Assembly (NCBI GenBank): GCA_024235735.1
Contig: JACKLU010000022.1
Location: 1 to 26,912 of the forward strand
From: Burkholderiales bacterium
GTDB taxonomy: Bacteria; Pseudomonadota; Gammaproteobacteria; Burkholderiales; Nitrosomonadaceae
DNA: 26,912 nucleotides
Direction: 5' to 3'
Below are positions 6,817-13,726 of the stretch, piece by piece. Positions within the stretch are counted from its first letter, which is position 1. Each line of letters starts with the position of its first letter. The notes below the pieces were generated by a model, which was not told where the DNA came from, made no database searches, and was given only the letters and a program-made list of their open reading frames with translations. The position numbers and the translations under genes are program-made.

Positions 6817-8235
6817 ATGAGTGAAGGATTGCAAAATCCCGAACTGTCCCTGGATCAGTTATATGATCAGGCAGCTCAGGCGCAGCCTGAGCTAAAGAGC
6901 TATGGCGAAAATTTTCTTCAATACTTACAGGATAAATATCCCGGTCAATTTGACGGCGTTCCTTTCGAACAAGCGCCGCTAAAGGAAATAGAGCGTATTC
7001 AGGATAAAGTCCAAGCAGACTATAACGGAGATCATACCAAGGTTGCTGACATCCTAAGAGGCCGTTTTTTGGTTGAAACACCTGAACAAATAGAAATCGT
7101 TCGCCGGGAAATGGCTGCTTTTCAGCAGGATATGCACATCGAGAAATACAAGGACTTCTATGCCGAGCCGCTTTTAACTCATTTTAGAACGCTAAATACG
7201 CAGGTTCGGTTACCGGGTGGTCATGTCGCTGAGTTTCGTGTCGATCAAATTGACCTGGCCATAGCTGGTGATCAGACACATGACTTATACGAAGAAATGC
7301 AAAAGATTGAGCGCACAGCCAAATTGGAGAACCGCCCGCTGACCGAAGCTGAAATGGAACAGTGGGAGCGTCTTCTGGAGGAACAGCGTATAGAGTTCGA
7401 CCGCGCATCGAACAAGGCAAACCTGGATTCGCTTCTGAACGAAAAAGGTGCGGCAACGTTGCAAAGCCATAGAAACGATCGTCTTGCTGCCATGTCCGAA
7501 ACGTTCGGCAAACTCGGCAAAAATGGTGGTGTCATTGCAGGCATCGCCCTCGGCACATTATCCAGCGCTTTTGCTTTGGCGAGCGGAAGCTCAAAGGCCG
7601 AAGCGGCGGAGATATTCTATGAAACCGCCGTACCTTACGGGGAAACAGAGCTTGATCTTGCGCGTGGCGATCTGGACGCTGCCGCCCGTTCGGCTACGAT
7701 TGAAACAGCATCCAATGGTGGAAGTCTGGCCGGAGCCGCTGCTGGAGCAACTATCGGCACGCTGATTATGCCCGGTGTTGGAACAGCCATTGGCGCAGGT
7801 ATCGGCTTGCTCAGCGGTGGAATCGGCGCTGGCTACATCACGGAAAAGCTCTACGACAATTATGCGCAACTCAAAAGCGGTGCCGTCAATCTGGTGCAGG
7901 AAACCGCCGAAAGCCTGACCAGCGCCGTAGAAAACACGAGGCGCTATCTGGCTTCATGGTTCGATGACGATCCAGTCCTTGACGTGCAGGTGGCCTTTGC
8001 CAGCCTGCCGGATCGTGTAATGCCCGACATGCCGCCGGAGGTTGCCGCCCTTGTCGAGGTGAAGGTATCACAAACGCTTTTCGAGCAGCGCTTCGCTGAA
8101 ATCGAAGAACATGACGGCCTACCTGAGGTGTTGGCCTATATCGAAGCGCATCCGCAGGATACCGAACACAGCGCCCCCGCTCCTGAAAAACAATCGATGC
8201 ATTACGCCCACTTACCCGCACCGGGTATGGGCTGA
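6817..8235 (+). CDS. RelA/SpoT-synthetase-like protein with glycine-zipper membrane segments
   Basis: The ATG at 6817 follows AGAGGAG at good spacing and gives 472 residues. Residues about 45-165 match the RelA/SpoT nucleotidyltransferase pattern: IERIQDKVQADYNGDHTKVA then DILRGR (Asp78, Arg81, Arg83), a GG-hairpin with AEFR (Glu139), and THDLYE (His155, Tyr158). The usual GYR of the acceptor loop reads THFR, so the substrate may differ. A charged helical stretch (165-225) follows, then a hydrophobic segment (238-257) and a glycine zipper (301-340), and a soluble C-terminus. These enzymes transfer pyrophosphate from ATP to GDP/GTP, or, in toxic small synthetases, to adenine nucleotides or tRNA. 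Beside an HD hydrolase, it could be a toxin. The family call rests on motif reading only. Confidence 0.6.
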   Translation: MSEGLQNPELSLDQLYDQAAQAQPELKSYGENFLQYLQDKYPGQFDGVPFEQAPLKEIERIQDKVQADYNGDHTKVADILRGRFLVETPEQIEIVRREMAAFQQDMHIEKYKDFYAEPLLTHFRTLNTQVRLPGGHVAEFRVDQIDLAIAGDQTHDLYEEMQKIERTAKLENRPLTEAEMEQWERLLEEQRIEFDRASNKANLDSLLNEKGAATLQSHRNDRLAAMSETFGKLGKNGGVIAGIALGTLSSAFALASGSSKAEAAEIFYETAVPYGETELDLARGDLDAAARSATIETASNGGSLAGAAAGATIGTLIMPGVGTAIGAGIGLLSGGIGAGYITEKLYDNYAQLKSGAVNLVQETAESLTSAVENTRRYLASWFDDDPVLDVQVAFASLPDRVMPDMPPEVAALVEVKVSQTLFEQRFAEIEEHDGLPEVLAYIEAHPQDTEHSAPAPEKQSMHYAHLPAPGMG

Positions 8236-8727
8236 GGCGAAGATCGTCTGTAATTTCTCTCCGAGTCTGTCAAACAGGATTTTCTCTACCTGATGAATAT
8301 GGCCGTGGCATTGGGCGTGGACAGGAAAGATTTTTTTGATACAGCCCTCGTAATAATCGGGGTTGGTTGCTTTGCACCGCCTGCAATCGGGAACATACGA
8401 AAATTCATTGTTTTTGGCCTCCCGGTAAATATCGCCTGAATCGTCCGGCAGGATTGTGCCGATGCATAGCCGTATATAGCAGTGATGATGCTTTTCGATA
8501 TGCGGATATTTCGTCTTGCCGGTGATCAGCTTCTGGCCGCAGGCTAGGCATTTGTAGCCCCGGTTTAAAACATCGTCGTGAAACACCTTGTTCCTGAGCG
8601 CTCCTTCGGCGAACAGCTTCCATTCCGTTTCATGGGTTTTGTAGATCGGCGGCACATGGCGTTTGCGCAATTTTGGGACAAGAAACAGCGGTATCCGCTT
8701 TTCCTTTCGGAAGAACGTTTTGTTCAT
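8212..8727 (-). CDS. HNH-nuclease-like zinc protein
   Basis: The 171-residue product has paired zinc ligands and an HNH-like core: CLAC (60-63), EKHHHCY (His80-82), DCRRC (115-118) and a C-terminal PVHAQCHGHIH. This order, CxxC then HH then a late CH...H, is that of HNH endonucleases. The start is uncertain. The ATG at 8727 is used, but a GTG at 8766 overlaps the relaxase stop by four bases and would give 13 more residues by coupled translation. It is the last gene of the mobilization operon and its end overlaps the synthetase-like gene by 24 bases, tail to tail. Function in transfer is inferred only from position. Confidence 0.65.
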   Translation of the reverse strand: MNKTFFRKEKRIPLFLVPKLRKRHVPPIYKTHETEWKLFAEGALRNKVFHDDVLNRGYKCLACGQKLITGKTKYPHIEKHHHCYIRLCIGTILPDDSGDIYREAKNNEFSYVPDCRRCKATNPDYYEGCIKKIFPVHAQCHGHIHQVEKILFDRLGEKLQTIFASAHTRCG

Positions 8728-8762
8728 GGGTTCGTCTTTCTTTGTAAGTGATGGTAAAAAAA

Positions 8763-10067
8763 TCACATCGACAGGTTGTAATCGTGACCGGGCCGCTGTG
8801 ACGGGGTGTTCCGCCGCGCTTGCCGCTGCTTGAACTGTTCCTGAAGCCGGGCTTTCATCTCCGGTGGCAATGCGGAGAAGATCATCGTTTTCAGGTGCTC
8901 GATCTCATTGTTCCGCTCATGCCGGACATGAGTGATATTTCGTTGCAGCGCCTGGCGTTCCTCGAGCTGGCGCTGGATCAGACTGCCCCGTTGTTGCTTA
9001 TCGCGGACAAGCGCCTGCCAGGCCTCACGTTCATTCTGATCCCTGGTGCGGCTGTGCTGTCCGGTCAGGCGATCCCATAAACCCCGGAATCCCTTGTTCA
9101 ACCTCGCTTGCCGGTCTGCGCTTTCCTGCCGCCAGCGCTGTTTTTGCGTATCGGCAAGATTTTGCCGCTCATCCCGGTGCCGCGTTTTCATGCGTGATTT
9201 CTGTTCCAGTAGCGGTTCCAGACGGGCGCGGCTGGTTTGCCTGATCTCTGCGGTGAAGCTTTGCATGCGCTCCACAAGCCGTTTATCGGTTTGCGCGATG
9301 GTGTCAGCAATGGTTTGCAATTGTGCTGGATCGCCGAGCCGTTCTTTGAGTGCCTTGGTTTTGACATCCAGCCATTTTGACAAGGAATAGACTTCTCCGC
9401 GCCAATCCACGGCGACAAACCCGCGCCGGTCGCCCTTGGCGAGCATATAGCCGCGCTGTTCCAGGGCGCTTTCGAACGCTTTCTGGCTGTCCGACACCGC
9501 CCAGCATTCTTTCAAGGCAGCCTTGATCAATCTGGGATCGTCGTCCAGCCGTTTGGCGTGCTCCCATTGCGCCCGCGTGAAATTAAGTGGGTTTTGCTGT
9601 TCACGATCAATCAGTCCGGCAGGCAGTTTCCAGCCCTGTTCCAGGTGGATTTCTTTCGAAATCTCCATGAGCCTGTTTTTGTAAAACGGCAGATTGACCG
9701 CCTTCATTTCTTTCGTATCGATGCGCGACCAGACGCAGTGCGCATGGCGGCGGCCTTCTTTTTCGTGAAAGACAATGACGCGCGGCTGATCCTGCAAATG
9801 CATGCGCTCTTCGATCCGGCTGATCGCCTGCTCGAAAACGGATATATCGACTTTTTCCGTCTCCGGTGGATTCAAACTGACAGAAAAAAGATATTGGTCG
9901 CAGCGCGTGCCCATCGACTGGGCACGGGCTTCCTGTAAAGCGCCGTCCAGCGTATCGGACAAAAAGCCGCTGACCTCAAACAACTCCACATGATCGTTAT
10001 CCCGGTGGTTCAGCAGGTGCGCAGCCAGCTTGGCCGCGCCGCCACGCTGAGAAGCGATGATGATCAT
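8763..10067 (-). CDS. mobA: Relaxase / mobilization nuclease
   Basis: The 434-residue product starts MIIIASQRGGAAKLAAHLLN and carries the relaxase histidine triad in HEKEGRRHAHCVWSRID (His101, His108, His110), the metal site of MobA/VirD2-type relaxases. Y59 in CDQYLFSVSLNPP is a candidate nucleophile. After about residue 250 it is a long, basic, coiled-coil-like region with many R, Q and E. Relaxases nick oriT, stay bound to the 5' end and lead the strand into the recipient. Its start lies six bases after the mobC stop, so the two form an operon. No coupling protein or type IV secretion gene is in the window, so transfer would need a helper. Confidence 0.9.
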   Translation of the reverse strand: MIIIASQRGGAAKLAAHLLNHRDNDHVELFEVSGFLSDTLDGALQEARAQSMGTRCDQYLFSVSLNPPETEKVDISVFEQAISRIEERMHLQDQPRVIVFHEKEGRRHAHCVWSRIDTKEMKAVNLPFYKNRLMEISKEIHLEQGWKLPAGLIDREQQNPLNFTRAQWEHAKRLDDDPRLIKAALKECWAVSDSQKAFESALEQRGYMLAKGDRRGFVAVDWRGEVYSLSKWLDVKTKALKERLGDPAQLQTIADTIAQTDKRLVERMQSFTAEIRQTSRARLEPLLEQKSRMKTRHRDERQNLADTQKQRWRQESADRQARLNKGFRGLWDRLTGQHSRTRDQNEREAWQALVRDKQQRGSLIQRQLEERQALQRNITHVRHERNNEIEHLKTMIFSALPPEMKARLQEQFKQRQARRNTPSQRPGHDYNLSM

Positions 10068-10073
10068 GGATTC

Positions 10074-10445
10074 TTATTGATCCAGACCCAGGGATTTCAT
10101 GAGGGTTTCGCGGATATGGCGGATATCAGCGCAGGCGTTCAAAAGCGCCGTTTTAACTTCAGGGGTAAGAATTAATAAACCGCTATTGGCGGCCTTGGCC
10201 AACTGGTTCAGATTGTTCGAAAGTCGTGAGCGGCCCAGCTCGCCCAGAAGCTGGCTAAGTATCTGATGATCCCTGACCGGATGTTTGTTCCGCGTGCGGC
10301 GTTTGATGCGATTTTCGTCAAAGACCCGCTGGCGGACATATTCGCCGAGAGGCATTCCGGCGGCTTCGCGTTCAAGTTGAGCACGTTCCTCCGGTGTCAG
10401 GCGCAGGCAAAAAGGCGAGGTTTGTTTTGGTGTGTGTTCGGGCAT
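10074..10445 (-). CDS. mobC: MobC-family relaxosome accessory protein
   Basis: The 123-residue product has the MobC features: a ribbon-helix-helix-like N-terminus (LRLTPEERAQLEREAAGMPL then GEYVRQRVF) and the signature GRSRLSNNLNQLAKAANSG. MobC binds near oriT, helps open the DNA and recruits the relaxase. The ATG at 10445 follows AAGGAG at eight bases. It is the first gene of the mobC-mobA-HNH operon, and the 349 bases upstream hold inverted repeats suited to oriT. Confidence 0.88.
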   Translation of the reverse strand: MPEHTPKQTSPFCLRLTPEERAQLEREAAGMPLGEYVRQRVFDENRIKRRTRNKHPVRDHQILSQLLGELGRSRLSNNLNQLAKAANSGLLILTPEVKTALLNACADIRHIRETLMKSLGLDQ

Positions 10446-10720
10446 TCAATAACTCCTTTGCTTGAACGATACACACCCGGCTTCCGCCCGCCGGGAAACG
10501 GAAGCGATAAAAAAATGAAAAATGGTTTATGAATATGAAAACAGCAATGCGCCGGTTTATCGACGTACCGCTGTCAAAGGTAAATTTTTATGGTTTATTC
10601 TACGGTTCGGGATGCGGGTAAATATCCAGCGGCGAGCCTTTCAAGCTCTCATTCCAGTCCTGCAAAACCGAGAAGATCTGGTTCGAGATTTCTCCATTGC
10701 TGTCCACCATAAAATCAATG

Positions 10721-10748
10721 GCTTGCAATTATACTGCAAGCTATTTTT
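10721..10748 (+). terminator. Hairpin with T-rich tail
   Basis: GCTTGCA (10721-10727) pairs perfectly with TGCAAGC (10735-10741), followed by TATTTTT. No plus-strand gene precedes it, so it may be part of the oriT region rather than a terminator. Confidence 0.4.
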
Positions 10749-10752
10749 ATTA

Positions 10753-10773
10753 CCGGGGTTACGCCGGGGTTAC
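10753..10773 (+). repeat. Tandem direct repeat, two copies
   Basis: CCGGGGTTAC occurs twice, separated by one G, giving an 11-base period. It could bind a relaxosome or regulator protein, such as the neighbouring HTH protein. Confidence 0.6.
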
Positions 10774-10794
10774 ATTGCGACAATCTAGTGACCA

Positions 10795-11022
10795 TTACTG
10801 GGACACTCTTTTACTTTCTTTCCAGGCGATCAAATCAGATATTTTGTACCTGACTTTGCTGCCTATTTTGTAGAAAGGAATGATTTCTTTCTTTGTGCAG
10901 CGCCATGAGGCGAGTGTATTCACTTTTACTCCGATAATTTGCGCTGCCGCCACTGGATCAACCTCTTCCGTGTTTTCGCCGGATTTAATTATTTTGCCTA
11001 GGGTTAAGTTTGTTTCGCTCAT
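10795..11022 (-). CDS. AlpA/excisionase-like helix-turn-helix protein
   Basis: The 75-residue product has a winged MerR-like HTH of the type in AlpA and excisionases: VDPVAAAQIIGVKVNTLASW for the helix-turn-helix, then FYKIGSKVRYKISDLIAW for the wing. Such proteins bind DNA to control integrase genes or assist excision. GGAGTTAAAGAG before the ATG at 11022 fixes the start; the frame to 11052 has no such site. It lies between traM and the oriT candidate and far from the integrase, so it may regulate transfer genes instead of, or as well as, excision. Confidence 0.8.
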   Translation of the reverse strand: MSETNLTLGKIIKSGENTEEVDPVAAAQIIGVKVNTLASWRCTKKEIIPFYKIGSKVRYKISDLIAWKESKRVSQ

Positions 11023-11471
11023 CTCTTTAACTCCTATATTTCTCGAATACACGCAAATTTTTATCTTCTCAATTACCAGCCAATTGCTAGTTGCGCTGTT
11101 AACTCAAAATTACAAAAACCAATATCGCTGAAACCAATACCAAAACGGCAGCCAGTAAATTCATGATAGCTGCCTGCCTGGAAATTCGGGTCAGCTCACG
11201 AATTTCATGATTGATCGCGATTCTGATTTTTTCGCTGATCAACTGCATGTTTTGGTCTACTAACGATTCGTTGCTTTTGCTGATATTGTTTCGTTGCGCA
11301 CTGATCAGTGCACTAGCTTTTTTGCTGGCGACTGTTTCCCATTGATTCAAGTTTTCCTGCAAAATGGCTTCGTATTTGTTCAGCAATTCAACATGCGCTT
11401 TTTCATTCTGTTCCAGCAATACTTCATTGAGCGTATGCATCATCAATACCGGATCATCCTTGGTCAATGGA

Positions 11472-11484
11472 ATGGACTCCTCCC
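11472..11484 (+). repeat. IS1111-type left subterminal inverted repeat
   Basis: ATGGACTCCTCCC, a perfect inverted match to 12852-12864. It lies inside the open frame of the split traM, showing that those codons belong to the insertion. Confidence 0.85.
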
Positions 11485-11546
11485 ACTCAGCGGCATCGTA
11501 ATGTGCCAGACTAAAGATTTTAGTAATCAAATAGCGGGAGGAGAGT

Positions 11547-12563
11547 ATGACTATAGCACGTGTGGGAGTTGATTTGGCAAAGCTGGTGTTTCAGGTTCAT
11601 GGCGTAAACAGAGCGGAGAAGGTACAACAACGCAAACAATTGCGTCGGTCACAGATGCTGGGTTATTTCGGCAAGCTTGAACCCTGCCTGATTGGCATGG
11701 AGGCCTGCAGCAGCGCTCACTATTGGGCTCGTGAACTGAGCAAGCTGGGTCATGATGTTCGGTTGATGGCGCCGCAGTTTGTGAAACCTTACGTGAAGAG
11801 TGGCAAGAACGATGCCAATGACGCGGAAGCGATCTGTGAAGCAGTTGGACGTCCGAGTATGCGCTTTGTTGCGATCAAGACGGTCGAGCAACAAGTCATA
11901 CAGGCAGGACATCGTATCCGTTCACGGCTGGTCAAATCCCGCACGGCGTTAACCAATGAGATACGGGGTTTTCTGGCCGAGTTTGGAGTTATTGTGGCGA
12001 AGTCGTTAGGCCCGTTGCGACGTGCATTGCCAGAACTGCTGGAAGATGCCGAGAACGGTTTGCCGGGGGATTTTCGTGTGTTGCTGATGGGTCTGAGTGA
12101 AGAGTTGCGTGCACTGGATGAACGGATTGCAGCCTTTGACGCCCGGATTGCCCAGGTGGCCCGTGAAGACGACCGGATCAAGCGATTGCTCGAAATCGAG
12201 GGGATTGGGGCGATCACAGCCAGCGCACTGGTTGCGGCAGTGGGTGATGCCACACAGTTCAATAGTGGTCGAGACATGGCGGCATGCTTTGGTTTGACCC
12301 CGCGGCAACATTCCAGCGGCGGCAAGAACAGGCTTGGCAGGATCAGCAAACGGGGCGATAAATATATACGCATGCTGTTGGTACACGGCGCGCGTGCTGC
12401 ACTCAATGCCGCCAAACATAAAGAGGATGGCCGCAGCCGGTGGATAATGAATCTGGCTGACCGGCGCAACAAGAACATTGCAACCGTGGCATTGGCCAAC
12501 AAGAATGCGCGTATTGCCTGGTCGATATTGAGTCGTGGTGAATCTTACCGGAAGGCGGCATAG
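11547..12563 (+). CDS. IS110-family (IS1111 group) transposase
   Basis: The 338-residue product has the IS110 layout. An N-terminal RuvC-like DEDD domain shows GVDLAK (Asp9), IGMEACSSAHYWA and KNDANDAEAICEA; a C-terminal Tnp_20 domain shows IEGIGAITASALVAAVGD and the serine region QHSSGGKNRLGRISKRGD. These enzymes recombine DNA through the DEDD domain and a C-terminal serine, guided by an RNA made by the element. GGAGGAG precedes the ATG at 11547. Length and motifs look intact, so the enzyme may be active. It is transcribed against the traM gene it interrupts. Confidence 0.95.
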   Translation: MTIARVGVDLAKLVFQVHGVNRAEKVQQRKQLRRSQMLGYFGKLEPCLIGMEACSSAHYWARELSKLGHDVRLMAPQFVKPYVKSGKNDANDAEAICEAVGRPSMRFVAIKTVEQQVIQAGHRIRSRLVKSRTALTNEIRGFLAEFGVIVAKSLGPLRRALPELLEDAENGLPGDFRVLLMGLSEELRALDERIAAFDARIAQVAREDDRIKRLLEIEGIGAITASALVAAVGDATQFNSGRDMAACFGLTPRQHSSGGKNRLGRISKRGDKYIRMLLVHGARAALNAAKHKEDGRSRWIMNLADRRNKNIATVALANKNARIAWSILSRGESYRKAA

Positions 12564-12851
12564 CAACGAAGCATTGTCACCGTAATGACAGTCAATTTTG
12601 TTTAGTAGAGAGGAGAAGTCACTGGTAATTGCGTAGCAAAAGAATTGATGGCAAACAGGTCAGACCGGCGTAGGTCATTCAGTCTTATCCATAGGCTCCC
12701 TGCCCAACACATTACAAGGCAAAGCCGCTAGGTCGATATGAATCTTACGTGCGAATTCCATCATGGCTCGGATAGAGAAGCTATCCAACGAGAAGCCGGA
12801 TATACGGAAGCAGTTGCACCTTAAAACCATCACAAATTTTGCTTGCAAATC
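12564..12851 (+). ncRNA. Probable guide RNA (bridge/seekRNA) region of the IS1111 element
   Basis: About 290 bases between the transposase stop and the right subterminal repeat hold no credible gene. In IS1111-group elements this downstream non-coding region encodes the guide RNA that picks the target. GGTCAGA at 12658-12664 equals the seven bases of the rebuilt empty traM target across the junction (GGT then CAGA), and may be a guide segment. The RNA ends and fold were not worked out. Confidence 0.55.
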
Positions 12852-12864
12852 GGGAGGAGTCCAT
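12852..12864 (-). repeat. IS1111-type right subterminal inverted repeat
   Basis: GGGAGGAGTCCAT on the plus strand, a perfect inverted match to 11472-11484; the element ends about three bases further right. Confidence 0.85.
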
Positions 12865-12926
12865 ATACAGAACAATGCCGTGTTCTGATGCGATCCGTTT
12901 GATCAATGCCTCCAGCCCGTCGTTGT

Positions 12927-13622
12927 TCATGACAAAACCGCGGCCACGTTTTCAAGAGTGGTAAACAGCTGTCTGCGTATGATGGTCAATCGCTGACGAA
13001 CCATCACCGGCAAAGCGCTGCTTTTCAGCGCTTCATCAGACGTGAATTTCGATTGGAGGATTTCGCTTAAATCCTTACCGAAGGTTTCCGGTTTATAGTG
13101 CGGAATTCTAATGATTGCCGAAACACGGGCTTTGTTATCGATGTATGCTTTCATTTCCTCAAACTGTTTGCCGTTCATGATGATTTTGCCCCAGTAAGGA
13201 TTGAGCCAGACAACGAATAACGCTTCCTTCGGAAACTGTTTGACGAGATGCACAAACCCATTGAGTGTGTCGAGCAATGCCTGGCTTCCGGTAATCACCG
13301 TATGAACAATCAGTTCATGTCCCATATCCAGCAGCAAAGCCGGAATCTGGTTGCTGATCAGGTAATGCGACATCGGCACGAAGGTGCTGGCGCCGTTATC
13401 GATAATGGCATCGGTTTCAGTAGTGGCGATGAGTTCGATCAGATCGTCAAACTTCCTTGGATCGATCTCATCGTTATTCATCACATTGATCTGCTTTACA
13501 TTGAGTTTTTTAAAACCGTAAAACGTGGCATTGACCGGATCGGTATCGATACACAAAGGATTTTTACCTTTGGCGATCCTGTGTTGTGCCAGTGTCGATG
13601 AGATGAACGATTTACCGACACC
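12927..13622 (-). pseudogene. traL: traL, RP4-type ParA-like ATPase, N-terminus lost at IS21 end
   Basis: The remaining 231 residues closely follow RP4 TraL as I remember it: GVGKS of the P-loop, LCIDTDPVNATFYGF, DAIIDNGASTFVPMSHYLIS, HELIVHTVITGSQALLDT and VVWLNPYWG. TraL is a ParA/MinD-like ATPase encoded next to oriT and needed for efficient IncP transfer. Coding begins abruptly at GGT GTC GGT AAA (13622), directly at the IS21 terminus. The first part of the P-loop (the usual KGG) and about 11 residues are missing. The TTG at 13628 lies within IS21 and cannot rebuild them. The stop overlaps the traM start (ATGA). Confidence 0.88.
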
Positions 13623-13726
13623 TGTCAATCGGCATGTAAAACTTACCAGAATTTTGGATAAATCGGCGTTGAAAAGTTTCCACCCAGAATTGTTAAATTA
13701 CCGGCATTTTGCCGGAGAACTCTGAA

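Larger units (their letters stand above)
10446..10794. other. Candidate oriT and mob promoter region
   Basis: This 349-base gene-free stretch lies directly upstream of mobC, where oriT is usually found. It holds two overlapping inverted repeats, CCCGGC/GCCGGG (10476-10481/10490-10495) and GCTTCCG/CGGAAGC (10480-10486/10499-10505), which cannot form at the same time. It also has a hairpin at 10721-10741 and a direct repeat of CCGGGGTTAC at 10753-10762 and 10764-10773. I cannot place the nick site with confidence. Confidence 0.5.
11465..12867 (+). mobile_element. IS110-family element, IS1111 group
   Basis: The element carries one DEDD transposase and subterminal inverted repeats, ATGGACTCCTCCC at 11472-11484 and its complement at 12852-12864. 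The ends are set seven bases outside the left repeat and three outside the right one, the geometry known for the IS1111 group. That choice restores the interrupted traM frame exactly. A CA next to each junction leaves a two-base uncertainty. No target duplication is seen, as usual for this group. Confidence 0.88.
11099..12930 (-). pseudogene. traM: traM, RP4-type transfer protein, split by IS110/IS1111 element
   Basis: The 3' part (11099 to about 11464) encodes TKDDPVLMMHTLNEVLLEQ, a helical middle part and a C-terminal membrane helix (MNLLAAVLVLVSAILVFVIL). The 5' part (about 12868-12930) begins with an ATG that overlaps the traL stop (ATGA) and encodes MNNDGLEALIKRIASEHGIV. Removing the insertion joins them in frame as EHGIVLTKDDPVL, giving about 142 residues, near the size I recall for RP4 TraM. 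TraM is needed for efficient RP4 transfer; its exact role is unclear. The apparent ORF start at 11530 lies inside the insertion, so the gene is broken. Confidence 0.82.

Noticed and set aside
10522..10788. 88-aa plus-strand ORF in the oriT candidate region
   Set aside because: No ribosome-binding site, no recognisable protein pattern, and it covers hairpins and direct repeats typical of a non-coding transfer origin.
11789..12502. 237-aa minus-strand ORF
   Set aside because: A shadow of the IS110 transposase; serine/arginine-rich low-complexity composition without domain features.
12675..12875. 66-aa minus-strand ORF near the IS1111 right end
   Set aside because: It lies in the guide-RNA region and crosses the element boundary; no start signal or protein features.
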